DNA from: Mesorhizobium sp. WSM3862
GTDB taxonomy: Bacteria > Pseudomonadota > Alphaproteobacteria > Rhizobiales > Rhizobiaceae
Direction of reading: 5' to 3'
DNA: 64,000 nucleotides
NCBI RefSeq assembly: GCF_002294985.1
Contig: NZ_NSGE01000008.1
Location: 124,001-188,000, forward strand
In this document: piece by piece, positions 9,356-18,306 of the stretch
Layout: the number at the start of each line of letters is the position of its first letter
How positions within the stretch are numbered: the first letter of the stretch is position 1
The notes under the pieces: model-generated
The model's database searches: none
What the model saw: only the letters and a program-made list of their open reading frames with translations
Told to the model about the DNA's origin: nothing
Translations under genes and position numbers: made by a program

Positions 9356-11143
9356 CTAGGATCCGAAGCGGATGCCGTGCGTGCGGATCGTCGGCGCGAA
9401 TGATCCGGTCACCACCGTGCCCTGCTGGGCGGCCGGGGCGTTGCCGGCGCCTCTATCGACCGTGGACCGCCGCAGCACCTCGACGCTCGGGCCGAAGGCC
9501 TCGATCACACCACCGCGCAGAACCATCACGCGGTCGCAGGCGGTGGCGATGGACGGGCGATGCGTGATCACGAGGATCGTGATGCCCGCCGCCCGCGCGG
9601 CGGCCAGCAGCGCTTCGAGCGCCGCCTCGCCGCTGCCGTCGAGATGGGAACTGGGCTCGTCGAGCACGAGAATCCGCGGGTTGCCGTAGAAGGCGCGCGC
9701 CAACCCGATCCTCTGGCGCTCGCCGCCCGAGAGCGTCCTGTCGGAAGGGCCGATCATCGTCTGGTAGCCGTCGCGCTGCGCCAGGATCAACTCATGCGCC
9801 TGGGCGCGCCTGGCGGCCTCGACGATCGCGGCGTCCTCGGCCTGCGCGTCGAAGCGGGCGACATTGTCGCCGATCGTGCCGGGAAAGAGCTCCACCTCCT
9901 GCGCCAGGTAGCCGATCTGTCGCCCCAGCTGTTTTTCGTCCCAGGTCCTGAGGTCGGCGCCGTCGATCCTCACTGCGCCCCCGGTCGGCTGCGCGGCACC
10001 GACAAGCAGCCGCGCCAGCGTCGATTTGCCGGCGCCGCTCGGCCCGACGATCGCCACCGCTTCGCCGGCGCCGATCTGGAAATTCAGCCGCTTGAGGATA
10101 GGTTCGGTGCCGGGCTGCGCGTTCGGTGCCATGAAGAAAACGTCCTGCACCGAAATCGCGCCTAACGGATCGGGGAGCGCCAGTTTCCGCTTCCCAGCCG
10201 GATGCGCAGCAAGCGCCGTCTCCAGCCGCTTCCAGGCGCGCTTTGCCTCGACGATTTGCCTCCAGGCGCCGATCAGCTGGTCGAGCGGCTGCAGCGCGCG
10301 CGACGACACCAGCGAGGAGGCGAAGATCATGCCCGCCGTCATCTGCCCCTCGAGCACCAGCCACGCGCCGGCGCCGAGGATGGCCAGCTGCAGCATCATG
10401 CGCAGCGCCCGCGAGGCGCCGCTGAAGATCGCATTGGCGCTCGAGGAACGGTCGTAAAGCGTGAGCGCTGCCCCGACATGCCGCCCCCAGACCCGAGCGG
10501 CGTTCTCGACCATGCCCATGGCGCGCAGCGTTTCGGCATTGCGGGCAAAGACCTGTTCCGCATGGCTCGCCAACGCCGAGCGTTCCGCGGACATGGCATC
10601 GTTCCGGCCAATGGCGAGCTGGTTCGCGACGACAAGGACGAGCAGAAGCACCGCGCCGGCGACTGTCACCCAGAACAGCACCGGATGGATCAGATAGAGC
10701 AAAGCGAGGAAGACGGGCGCAAAGGGCAGGTCGAACAGCACCGCCACGCCGCGCGACCGGACGAAGGCGCAGACCGAGGCGAGATCACGCAGCGGCGACA
10801 GGCCGCCGGCATATTTGGGCGCCAGCGAGACGGCGAATGTCCTTGCCCCGAGCTTCCTGTCGACGGCGGCCGCGACGCGCTGCGTGTAGACGGCGCGGAT
10901 CGCGTCCAGCAGTCCGAGGAAAGCGAGCGCAAGAACCGCAATCGCCGACAGATAGACCAGCGTCTCGACGCTGGAGGAGGGCAGCACGCGGTCATAGACC
11001 TGCAGCAAATAAAGCGGGATCACCAGAAGCAGGATGTTGATCAGCAGCGAGAAGATGCCGACATCGGCGATGGCGCGCAGGAACACCGCCCGCAGGCTCG
11101 ACGGTTCAGTCATATCGGCCGCCGCTAAATCATCCCGGGACAT
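9356..11143 (-). CDS. prsD: Type I secretion ABC exporter, permease fused to ATPase (PrsD-like)
   Basis: 595 residues: an N-terminal six-helix transmembrane domain followed by an ATPase domain with Walker A GPSGAGKST, signature LSGGERQRIGLA, Walker B ILVLDEPSSHLDGSG and the switch histidine in ITHRPS. There is no N-terminal peptidase domain, as expected for exporters of RTX proteins with C-terminal signals. It lies just downstream of the GH16 gene and upstream of its HlyD partner, a self-contained export unit. The outer-membrane TolC partner is not in the window. Confidence 0.92.
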   Translation of the reverse strand: MSRDDLAAADMTEPSSLRAVFLRAIADVGIFSLLINILLLVIPLYLLQVYDRVLPSSSVETLVYLSAIAVLALAFLGLLDAIRAVYTQRVAAAVDRKLGARTFAVSLAPKYAGGLSPLRDLASVCAFVRSRGVAVLFDLPFAPVFLALLYLIHPVLFWVTVAGAVLLLVLVVANQLAIGRNDAMSAERSALASHAEQVFARNAETLRAMGMVENAARVWGRHVGAALTLYDRSSSANAIFSGASRALRMMLQLAILGAGAWLVLEGQMTAGMIFASSLVSSRALQPLDQLIGAWRQIVEAKRAWKRLETALAAHPAGKRKLALPDPLGAISVQDVFFMAPNAQPGTEPILKRLNFQIGAGEAVAIVGPSGAGKSTLARLLVGAAQPTGGAVRIDGADLRTWDEKQLGRQIGYLAQEVELFPGTIGDNVARFDAQAEDAAIVEAARRAQAHELILAQRDGYQTMIGPSDRTLSGGERQRIGLARAFYGNPRILVLDEPSSHLDGSGEAALEALLAAARAAGITILVITHRPSIATACDRVMVLRGGVIEAFGPSVEVLRRSTVDRGAGNAPAAQQGTVVTGSFAPTIRTHGIRFGS

Positions 11144-11164
11144 CGAACCGATCGCCTGAAAATC

Positions 11165-12676
11165 TTAAGCGTGGCCCCCAAACTCGGAACCGTGATGCAG
11201 CGTGCTGCTGCCGAAGCTGTGCGTGGCAGTGCTGTGCGTTGCGGTGGTGGTGCTGGTGGTGCTGCTGGTGGCGACCAGGGGGTTAGCCTCCACAGCGTCC
11301 AGCGTATAGGCGCGGATGTAGTCGATCTTCATCTCGGCCGGTGTGGCAAGATGATCCGGCGGCGCGCCGGCCTGGCCGCCGATCGCAAGATTGACCAGCA
11401 TGTACATGGGCTTGTCCATGTCCGAGGGCGTCGCCGCTTCCGCGACCTGCACGCCGTCATAGGTCCAGACAAGCTTGTCCGGCGTCCACAGCAGGCCATA
11501 GGTGTGGAAACCGGCAGTATCCATCACATTCACCGTAGACCCGACCATGGTGTGCGTCCCCGTCTCCATCGTATGCGCGGTCATCAGAAGCGAGTTCGGG
11601 GTCTGGCCGTATCTTTCGACGACGTCCAGCTCAGGCGGCCACGAGCCGTCTTCCGGCAGCAGCCAGAAGGCCGGCCAGGCGCCGGCGTTTTCCGGCAGGT
11701 CGGCGCGCATTTCGAAATAGCCGTATGTCTGCGAGAAGCTGTCATGCGTGGTCAGGATGCCGGACGTGTATTCGTAATTGTTGATCAGCGGTTTGATGTC
11801 CGCCGGCGCTTGCGCCGCGGTGATGGTGAGCACGCCGTTGTTCACGCTGAACGGGTGGACCGAGCTCGTCGGCGCGTAATTGGCGTCGATATACCATTGC
11901 AGCTCGTTGTTGGTGGCGAGCGTGCTGCCGTTCGGCGCGCCCCACCAGAAGTTGGTATCCCACGTGCCGCCTTGGCTGTTGTGGAGGTTCAGCGCGTTGA
12001 AGTCGTCGCTGAAAGACAGCGTCATGTCGGACTTGTCGATCGGCAGCTGGAATTGGCTGGGCTGCAGCTTGTCGATGGTCGTGTTCTTGAACATGAGGAC
12101 CTCGCCGGATCCGAGGTTCAAGATGACGTTCGGTCCCGCTTGGATCATGTTCGAGTGGATGGCGTCGAAGGAAGTGAACCCATAGCCATCGAGACGGACG
12201 CTGTCAGTCGCGGCAAAATTGGCGATCAGGTCGCTTCCGTTGCCTTTCGCGATGATGAAAGTGTCGAAACCGCCGCCACCATCGATCAGCACATCATTGC
12301 CCTTCCCGCCGTCCAGCGTCTGGTGGCCGGCCTTGGCGGTGATGATGTTGTCCAGGTCGTTTCCGAAAGCGTAGTTCTTGGCATTGGTGACGATCAGGTT
12401 CTCGACATTGTCGGGAAGCGTGTAGCTCATCCATGTGCTGATGGTGTCGATGCCTGCCCCATAGCCCTCGGCCACCTTGTTGCCCGCGGCATAGAGATAA
12501 TAGATGTCATCGCCGTAGCCGCCGTGCATGGTGACATTGACGCCGGAAGCTCCATAGAAAGTGTCGTTTCCGGAGGTGCCCCACAAGTCCGGTCCGGACC
12601 CCGCCGCCGAGTACCAATGGTTGGACGAGCCGCTATAGGGGAGAGGAACGCCTACGGCATTGACGAAGCTGCTCAT
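11165..12676 (-). CDS. Secreted RTX glycoside hydrolase family 16 endo-beta-glycanase
   Basis: 503 residues with a strong ribosome binding site (AGGAGGG). Residues 30-160 hold calcium-binding RTX-type turns (GTSGNDTFYGASG, GGKGNDVLIDGGGGFDTF). Residues 220-470 form a GH16 beta-sandwich with the catalytic signature ELDVVE (E349, D351, E354). The last 30 residues are Ser/Thr/His-rich (STTSTTTATHS, ending EFGGHA) and probably hold the type I secretion signal. Relatives are PlyA and ExsH, which cut the organism's own exopolysaccharide or mixed-linkage beta-glucan. The RTX block lies before the catalytic domain. Confidence 0.9.
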   Translation of the reverse strand: MSSFVNAVGVPLPYSGSSNHWYSAAGSGPDLWGTSGNDTFYGASGVNVTMHGGYGDDIYYLYAAGNKVAEGYGAGIDTISTWMSYTLPDNVENLIVTNAKNYAFGNDLDNIITAKAGHQTLDGGKGNDVLIDGGGGFDTFIIAKGNGSDLIANFAATDSVRLDGYGFTSFDAIHSNMIQAGPNVILNLGSGEVLMFKNTTIDKLQPSQFQLPIDKSDMTLSFSDDFNALNLHNSQGGTWDTNFWWGAPNGSTLATNNELQWYIDANYAPTSSVHPFSVNNGVLTITAAQAPADIKPLINNYEYTSGILTTHDSFSQTYGYFEMRADLPENAGAWPAFWLLPEDGSWPPELDVVERYGQTPNSLLMTAHTMETGTHTMVGSTVNVMDTAGFHTYGLLWTPDKLVWTYDGVQVAEAATPSDMDKPMYMLVNLAIGGQAGAPPDHLATPAEMKIDYIRAYTLDAVEANPLVATSSTTSTTTATHSTATHSFGSSTLHHGSEFGGHA

Positions 12677-12747
12677 CGGACAACCCTCCTCGCAATACAC
12701 GGCTTGCTTGAATCGGCGATGCGAACTCAACCGATCGCTAGCGGGTC

Positions 12748-12772
12748 AACTTGTAATTCCGGGTATCGTTCC
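12748..12772 (-). promoter_or_regulatory. Possible EcfG-type promoter before the GH16 gene
   Basis: Minus strand GGAAC (12772-12768), 16 bases, AGTT (12751-12748). The spacing is right and the last element is one base off consensus. It sits about 70 bases from the GH16 start. Confidence 0.35.
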
Positions 12773-13031
12773 AAGGAATTGTGTAATAGTACAGAGAAAA
12801 TTTGCCGTTCAGCGATCAATTATTCGCAAGAAAAGAGAGTGAGAACGCCCTAATACAATTTGCACGCGAGGGCTCATCAGTTTTACACAATATTACTAAT
12901 TTCTTTTATCAAAAATTAAGCATCGCGGCGCGAGGAGTTCGCGTAGGCGGCACGACTCACCTGAGCGGCGGGGCCCGATCCGGCGGATGCTCGCCTGATG
13001 CATTCCGCGCTCAAAGGGCGGCGTCGTCGGC
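12773..13031. other. AT-rich intergenic region
   Basis: Unusually AT-rich for this chromosome, especially 12780-12925 with runs such as TTTTACACAATATTAC. No convincing gene is seen. It lies upstream of the GH16 gene and past the end of the proC-like remnant, so it may hold regulator or nucleoid-protein sites for the glycanase. Confidence 0.5.
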
Positions 13032-13686
13032 TCACGCCTTGCCCATCGCGATCGACTTGAGGAACGCGGCCGCCAGTCCCTTGGCAACGGCCTGGTCGAA
13101 GCCCGCTTCGCGCATCGTCTCGATCGCGGCCGCTGTCGTGCCGCGATAGCCGAGAAAGGCCTCGACCGTATCGGCCGGTGAAGCGTCGTTGAGCTCCAGC
13201 AGCCGGCCGGTTCCGGTGAGCACGGTGTTGACTGCGCGGCGCGCGACTTCCGGCTTGAGGCCGAAGGCCACGGCGTCGCGCATCATCGCCTCGGCGAGCA
13301 GGGCAGGGAAGGCGGGGCCCGAGCCCGTCAGCCCGGTGAGATAGTCGATGTCGCGCTCGCTGCCGACCTCGTCCTCAACGCCGCAGGCTCCGAAGATCGC
13401 GCGCACGGTCGCGCGGTCAAATTCGCACCAGCTTGCCCTTGGCATCCAGCTCGAGCGACGACCAGTCCTGCGGCCGCACGGAAAGCATGATGACGTCCGA
13501 GCGGTCGGCGAGCGCCTGGTTGTCGTCGCTCCAGAAGACGCCTGGAAAGCGATCCGGCTTGGTGCTCCGATAGGAGAGGGCGAGGTTCTCCGCCCGCACC
13601 ACGCCGGCCGAAAGCGCGGCACCCGCGATGGCGCCGCCCAGCCAGCCGGCGCCGCCGACAATGCCCAGCCTGAGTGAAGCGCTCAT
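13032..13686 (-). pseudogene. proC-like (pyrroline-5-carboxylate reductase family) pseudogene with internal deletion
   Basis: The N-terminal part reads from ATG 13686 (LRLGIVGGAGWLGGAI, a Rossmann glycine loop) to DAKGKLVRI and stops at about 13418. The C-terminal part continues in another frame (ATVRAIFGACGVEDE, YLTGLTGSGPAFPALLAEA) to 13032. In intact relatives roughly 40-50 residues, including the MPN-type motif, lie between these two parts; here they are missing and the frame changes. So an out-of-frame deletion of somewhat over 100 bases is inferred. The start has a good ribosome binding site (AAGGGAG). Confidence 0.75.
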
Positions 13687-13794
13687 TCGTGTCTCCCTTG
13701 CAGTCTTAAGGGTGCGGGAGGCGGCGGCCATTGTCCAGCGGTCAGCCGCAGCCGCGTACCGGCGAGCGACAGCTGTGCCTGCCGAAAACGAGCC

Positions 13795-14511
13795 TCAGTA
13801 CCCCCGCATCAATCCACCATCGACGCGGATGTTCTCGCCGGTGATATAGGCCGCGCCGTCGGAAGCGAGGAAGGAGATCGTTGCCGCCACTTCCTCGGAT
13901 GTGCCGTAGCGCTTCATCGGCACGCTCTGGCGGCGTTCCTCTACGCCGGGCAGGCTGTCGATCCAGCCCGGCAGCACGTTGTTGATGCGGATGTTATCGG
14001 CCGCATAGGTGTCGGCAAAGATCTTGGTGAAGGCGGCGAGCCCGGCGCGCGCCACCGCCGAGGTCGGGAAGGCGACGCTCGGCTCGAACGCCCAGGCGGT
14101 CGAGATGTTGATGATGACGCCCGCCTTCTGCTTCTGCATCACCGGCGTCACCAGCCGGGTCGGTCGCACGACGTTGAGGAAATAGGTGTCGATGCCCTTG
14201 TGCCAGTCTTCGTCGCTGATCTCGATGATCTGCGCGCGCGGCCCGTGGCCGGCGCTGTTGACCAGCACGTCGATGCGGCCCCAGCGTTCCAGCGCGCCGT
14301 CGGTCAGCCGCTTCAGATCCTCGTTCGACTGGTTGGAGCCGGTGACGCCGAAGCCGCCGAGTTCGTGGCCCAGCGCCTCGCCCTTACCGGAGGAGGAGAG
14401 CACGCCGACCTTGAAGCCGTCGGCGGCCAGCCGCTTCGCCGCCGCCGCGCCGATACCGCTGCCCCCCGCCGTCACCAGAGCTACTTTTTCTCCTGCCATG
14501 TCGCTGTCCAT
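13795..14511 (-). CDS. Short-chain dehydrogenase/reductase
   Basis: About 238 residues. NAD(P)-binding motif TAGGSGIG near the N-terminus, NSAGHG in strand 4, then INISTAWAF with the catalytic serine and a C-terminal YITGENIRVDGG typical of SDRs. The usual YxxxK appears altered: the matching region reads FPTSAVARAG, so the catalytic tyrosine and lysine seem absent. Catalysis may therefore be impaired. Either ATG 14511 or 14499 could be the start. Confidence 0.82.
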   Translation of the reverse strand: MDSDMAGEKVALVTAGGSGIGAAAAKRLAADGFKVGVLSSSGKGEALGHELGGFGVTGSNQSNEDLKRLTDGALERWGRIDVLVNSAGHGPRAQIIEISDEDWHKGIDTYFLNVVRPTRLVTPVMQKQKAGVIINISTAWAFEPSVAFPTSAVARAGLAAFTKIFADTYAADNIRINNVLPGWIDSLPGVEERRQSVPMKRYGTSEEVAATISFLASDGAAYITGENIRVDGGLMRGY

Positions 14512-14620
14512 CCTTGTTGAAAGCGCCTCTGTTAGCACGAGGCGGTGCAGGGCACGAACCGGTTTGGATTGCGCCACGATGGCGATTGGCGAAAGCGGAC
14601 GCGGAGTCCGAACGCCATGC

Positions 14621-15856
14621 TCACACCTTGAAACCGCTCATCAGCGCCTTCGACACCACTGCACAGCGTCCGGGCTTCACGTCGCCCGCTTTCAAGGGCA
14701 CGCCCTTTCCAGCCGGCACCGCCGGCCGGTACCAGCTCCGCAGCGCCTGGTCGCTGGCGCAATAGCCCCAATTGACGAGATCGATCGTCTCCTCGCTTCC
14801 CAGGAAATGCAGCGACGTGCCGATATCGGCAGGCGCGATTGCCGCGCTTTGCACGAAGCTCGGCTCGGCGGCGTCAGGCTTGCTGGCGATCGACCAGTAG
14901 ACGCCGCGGGTGGCGGCATAATCGGGCCGGGTCGCGTCATTGGGCAGGCCCTGGTCGTCGGCATCCTTCGCCGCCTGGAAGCGGGCGATGAGGTCGCGCC
15001 GCCTGAGCGAGCGCACCTGGTTGTCGGTGGTGTCGAGCACGCGCTTCAACTGCGAGAACCAGTTCCAATAACCGGAGCTCGACGCCCGCCAGGGCGCGCC
15101 GGCGTCGCTGACTAACAGCGAGCGGCAGCGCTTCAGCGCCGGCTCGATGCCGTGATTGTCATAGACGCCGCCATCGGTGAGCACGGCGCGGCCGGCCGGG
15201 ACGGGCGGGCCGACGCTCGCGTCGAGCTTGTCGTTCTCCCACGCGAATTGCGTGGGGTCGAGCCTGAGCGGCGACAGAAACGGCGGGAAGGCGGACGACG
15301 CCGCAACCGCGGTCGCGACCGGCAAGTCCGCATGCTTGGCCATGCCGATCCGGTAATCGGCAATGTAACGGTTGGACATGCGACACAGCGAGCCGGTGCT
15401 GAGATTGCTCGAGCAGAACACGAACCACGGCCGCCGGGTCAGGCTCTTCAGCGTCGGCACCTTGCCGTCGAACAGATGGTGCTCGTAGCAGGCGGCGACT
15501 TCGCGCGCCGCGCTCGAAAACGGGTTGAACACGCCCTTGAGGATCGACGGCGCGTCAAGGAAGACCTGCGAGAAAGTGAGGATTTTTTCGACGTAAAGCT
15601 CGCGGAAATTCGTGGCAACGCCGTCGGCAAAGCTGAGGCGCGGCCAGAGAACCGCAAGCAGCCCGGCGGCGATCGAGCCGCCCGAGACCGAACTGACCAT
15701 GTCGATTTTCTGAAGCAGGCCGGCCTCGTTCAGCCGGCAGAGCACGCCGGCATGGAACAGCATGGCGCGATAGCCGCCGCCCGACAGGCAAAGGCCGAGC
15801 TCGTAATGCTCGACCTTGTCGTCAGCCGGTGACGATCCGGCTGGAATCGGCTCCAT
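14621..15856 (-). CDS. Patatin-like phospholipase
   Basis: 411 residues. The oxyanion loop CLSGGGYRAMLFHAG lies at residues 23-37, the serine elbow SVSGG at 56-60, and the catalytic aspartate motif TDGGVYDNHG further on. Together these are the Ser-Asp dyad of patatin lipases, which cleave acyl chains from phospholipids. No signal peptide is seen, so it is cytosolic or peripheral. Strong ribosome binding site (AAGGGGGG). No clear operon partner. Confidence 0.9.
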   Translation of the reverse strand: MEPIPAGSSPADDKVEHYELGLCLSGGGYRAMLFHAGVLCRLNEAGLLQKIDMVSSVSGGSIAAGLLAVLWPRLSFADGVATNFRELYVEKILTFSQVFLDAPSILKGVFNPFSSAAREVAACYEHHLFDGKVPTLKSLTRRPWFVFCSSNLSTGSLCRMSNRYIADYRIGMAKHADLPVATAVAASSAFPPFLSPLRLDPTQFAWENDKLDASVGPPVPAGRAVLTDGGVYDNHGIEPALKRCRSLLVSDAGAPWRASSSGYWNWFSQLKRVLDTTDNQVRSLRRRDLIARFQAAKDADDQGLPNDATRPDYAATRGVYWSIASKPDAAEPSFVQSAAIAPADIGTSLHFLGSEETIDLVNWGYCASDQALRSWYRPAVPAGKGVPLKAGDVKPGRCAVVSKALMSGFKV

Positions 15857-16026
15857 CGCGCCCCCCTTCTGCCTGTCTGTTCGGCATTCGAGCTCGGCTT
15901 TGCTCAATCCAGCCCAGAGCAGCCATTCTGGCAAGCGGGGGAAACGCGTAACGTCGCGGAGTGGAAAGCGGGGCCGCTTGCCGGCCGCTTCGTCGCGGCC
16001 GGCCGCATAGACCTTGCGATCGATCT

Positions 16027-16470
16027 TTACTGATTGATCTCGGGCTCGACGAGCCTTGCCAGGTTCTTGAGCGACTCCTGCCAGCCGAGATAGCAGGCCT
16101 CAGCGGGGATGGCGTCCGGAATGCCGGCCTGGGTGATCTCCATCTCCGTGCCGACCGAGACTTTCTTCAACTTCACCGTCACCTGCATCTCGCCGGGCAG
16201 GTTGGGATCGTCGAACTTGTCGGTGTAGCGCACGAGCTCACCCGGAACGAGCTCGACATAGTCGCCGCCGAAAGCATGGCTTTCGCCCGTGGTGAAGTTG
16301 CGGAACGACATTTTGAAGTTGCCGCCGGCCTTTGCATCCAAGTGATGCACCGTGCAGGTGAAGCCGTTCGGCGGCAGCCATTTCGCCAGCGCGTCCGCTT
16401 CGATGAAAGCGCGATAGACTTTTTCAGGTTTGGTGGAAAGCACACGGTGCAGGCGGACAGTGCTGGGCAT
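16027..16470 (-). CDS. SRPBCC/AHSA1-type protein
   Basis: 147 residues of the START-like SRPBCC fold: VRLHRVLSTKPEKVYRAF, then LAKWLPPNGFTC, and the C-terminal helix ACYLGWQESLKNLARLVE. Members bind hydrophobic ligands or act as Hsp90 co-chaperones; many are of unknown role. It stands alone on the minus strand. Confidence 0.87.
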   Translation of the reverse strand: MPSTVRLHRVLSTKPEKVYRAFIEADALAKWLPPNGFTCTVHHLDAKAGGNFKMSFRNFTTGESHAFGGDYVELVPGELVRYTDKFDDPNLPGEMQVTVKLKKVSVGTEMEITQAGIPDAIPAEACYLGWQESLKNLARLVEPEINQ

Positions 16471-16580
16471 TTCGTTTCTCCTGTTGATTGCCGGTCTATG
16501 CTCCTATGACGAACGGTGATTGGCCAGTCCGACATCGACGGTGAAGTTTTTGATCGCTGCTGCCGATCTCGATGGGGAGA

Positions 16581-17480
16581 TTATCCGAACCGGTTGCCCG
16601 GCGCGCCGCTGACGCCGGGCCTGAGCGCGAAGACGCCGCCCTCGAAGGGGTTGGCGTCGAGATGCTCGGCGCTCATCGTGAAGCGCGCGGAGGTGACGAA
16701 CAGCGTGTCGAGGCCCGGGCCGCCGAAGGCGCAGCTCGTCGGCCAACTGCAGGGCAATTCGGCGATCCGGTCCAACCTGCCGTCGGGCGCGATGCGAGCG
16801 AGGCAGCTTCCGCCAACCACCCGGCAGTTCCAAATATAACTCTCGGCGTCAAGGCAGGAGCCGTCCGGCAGGCCGCGCTCGAAGCCGGTGAAGAAGGGGA
16901 GCGCCCGGCCGAGCCGTCCCGCCTTCTTGTCCCAGCCATAGCTGTAGAGCGCGTTCTTCGTCGTGTCGGCGGTGACGAAGCGTCCGTCGGGCAGCCACAC
17001 CATCGTGTTGGTGATGCCGAACCGGTCTTCGCTGAGCGGCATCACATTGCCGTCCGGGCCGACCCGATAGAGCCGACCTTCATCGCTGGCGATGGGCACC
17101 GGCGCGTCGTCCGGGCCGATGTTGTTGGCCATCGTTCCGACCCAGAACGAACCGTCCGGCGCCACCACGCCCTCGTTGAGCCGCGTTCCCGGCCTGTCGG
17201 CCTCGATCGTCGCGAGCGTCCGGAACGGCCCGTCGAAATCCCATAGCGCGATCTCCTTGCGCAATCCGACGATCGCGCCGCCGTCATTACGCAGTCCGAC
17301 CGAGGTCACGAGATCGGGCGTCGGCCAGCTTTCATGTGCGCCGCTCAGCGGATCCAGCCGATGAATCCTGCGGCCGATGATGTCGACCCAGACCAGCCTT
17401 TCCCGGCGCTCGTCCCACACCAGGCTTTCGCCGACCACGTCGCGCGCATCGAAGATCAGGCCGGCTTGCGTTTCGTGCAT
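16581..17480 (-). CDS. SMP-30/gluconolactonase family lactonase
   Basis: 299-residue six-bladed beta-propeller: GESLVWDERRERLVWVDI, TRLNEGVVAPDGSFWVGTM with the metal-binding Asn/Asp residues, and TADTTKNALYSY. It hydrolyses sugar lactones to sugar acids. Divergent from the GntR-dehydratase-transporter operon across a 106-base control region, it would supply the middle step of a dehydrogenase, lactonase, dehydratase route. Confidence 0.9.
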   Translation of the reverse strand: MHETQAGLIFDARDVVGESLVWDERRERLVWVDIIGRRIHRLDPLSGAHESWPTPDLVTSVGLRNDGGAIVGLRKEIALWDFDGPFRTLATIEADRPGTRLNEGVVAPDGSFWVGTMANNIGPDDAPVPIASDEGRLYRVGPDGNVMPLSEDRFGITNTMVWLPDGRFVTADTTKNALYSYGWDKKAGRLGRALPFFTGFERGLPDGSCLDAESYIWNCRVVGGSCLARIAPDGRLDRIAELPCSWPTSCAFGGPGLDTLFVTSARFTMSAEHLDANPFEGGVFALRPGVSGAPGNRFG

Positions 17481-17510
17481 GGGGCGCCTCGGGGCAGGGG
17501 TGTCAGAAAT

Positions 17511-17535
17511 CAGCTTGACATATATCTTTAAGCTG
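17511..17535. promoter_or_regulatory. Dyad operator candidate in the divergent control region
   Basis: Perfect six-base arms CAGCTT (17511-17516) and AAGCTG (17530-17535), 13 bases apart. It overlaps a possible promoter for the plus-strand operon (TTGACA at 17515-17520, 17 bases, ATATGA at 17538). The flanking DNA is AT-rich. A FadR-type regulator encoded next door is the obvious candidate to bind here. Confidence 0.5.
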
Positions 17536-17586
17536 AAATATGAGCAATTCAACAGAAACATGTCATACAGGTTTTTGAGGAAACGG

Positions 17587-18306
17587 ATGCAAGAGCACAC
17601 CGACCCGCCGGATGGGCCGAGTCCTGGCCTGGTCAGCACCGCGATCCAGGCGATAACCCAGCACATCCGCTCGGAGGGCCTGGCGGCCGGCGATCCGCTG
17701 CCCAGCGAGGCCGCCATGACACGCCAGCTCAACGTTTCCCGAACGGTCGTGCGCGAGGCCTTCCGCTCGCTGTCGGCGATGCGGCTGATCGACATGAGCG
17801 CCGGGCGCCGCGCCACCGTCGCCAAGCTCGACACCGGCGCCATGTCGATGGTGATCGAGCATGGCATCACCACCCAGCAGATCAGCGTGCAGCAGGTCTA
17901 TGACGTCAGGCGCACCATCGAGATGCGCACGGTGGCGCTGGCCGCTCTGCGCCGCACCAACGCGGAAGCCGCGGCGATCGCCCAGTCCGCCCGGCTGATG
18001 CGCGAGAGTTGCAAGAGCCCCGAGACCGTCATGGAGCATGACATCGCCTTCCACGAGGCGATCGCGGCGGCCTCGCACAATCCGGTCTTTTCGCTGATCG
18101 TCACCGCCTTCAGCGGCGTGACGCGGCGCACCTGGGTCATTGGCTGGCGAACCCGTTCCTCCGACGAGGACCAGCTCAAGATGATCAAGGGCCATGAGGA
18201 CATCGCCGACGCCATCCTCAAGGGCGATCCGCGGCTTGCGGCCGAGCATATGGCCGAGCATTTCGACAAGAGCGTCAAGGCGCTGATCGACGCGGGGATA
18301 GCCTGA
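17587..18306 (+). CDS. FadR-subfamily GntR transcriptional regulator
   Basis: 239 residues. The N-terminal winged helix-turn-helix (HIRSEGLAAGDPLPSEAAM, QLNVSRTVVREAFRSL) is followed by an FCD-type all-helical ligand domain (VYDVRRTIEMRTVALAAL, HDIAFHEAIAAASHNPVF). I chose ATG 17587 because it has GAGGAAA just upstream. Its stop overlaps the next start (TGATG), so it is translated with the dehydratase. It likely senses a sugar acid and represses the locus. Confidence 0.92.
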   Translation: MQEHTDPPDGPSPGLVSTAIQAITQHIRSEGLAAGDPLPSEAAMTRQLNVSRTVVREAFRSLSAMRLIDMSAGRRATVAKLDTGAMSMVIEHGITTQQISVQQVYDVRRTIEMRTVALAALRRTNAEAAAIAQSARLMRESCKSPETVMEHDIAFHEAIAAASHNPVFSLIVTAFSGVTRRTWVIGWRTRSSDEDQLKMIKGHEDIADAILKGDPRLAAEHMAEHFDKSVKALIDAGIA

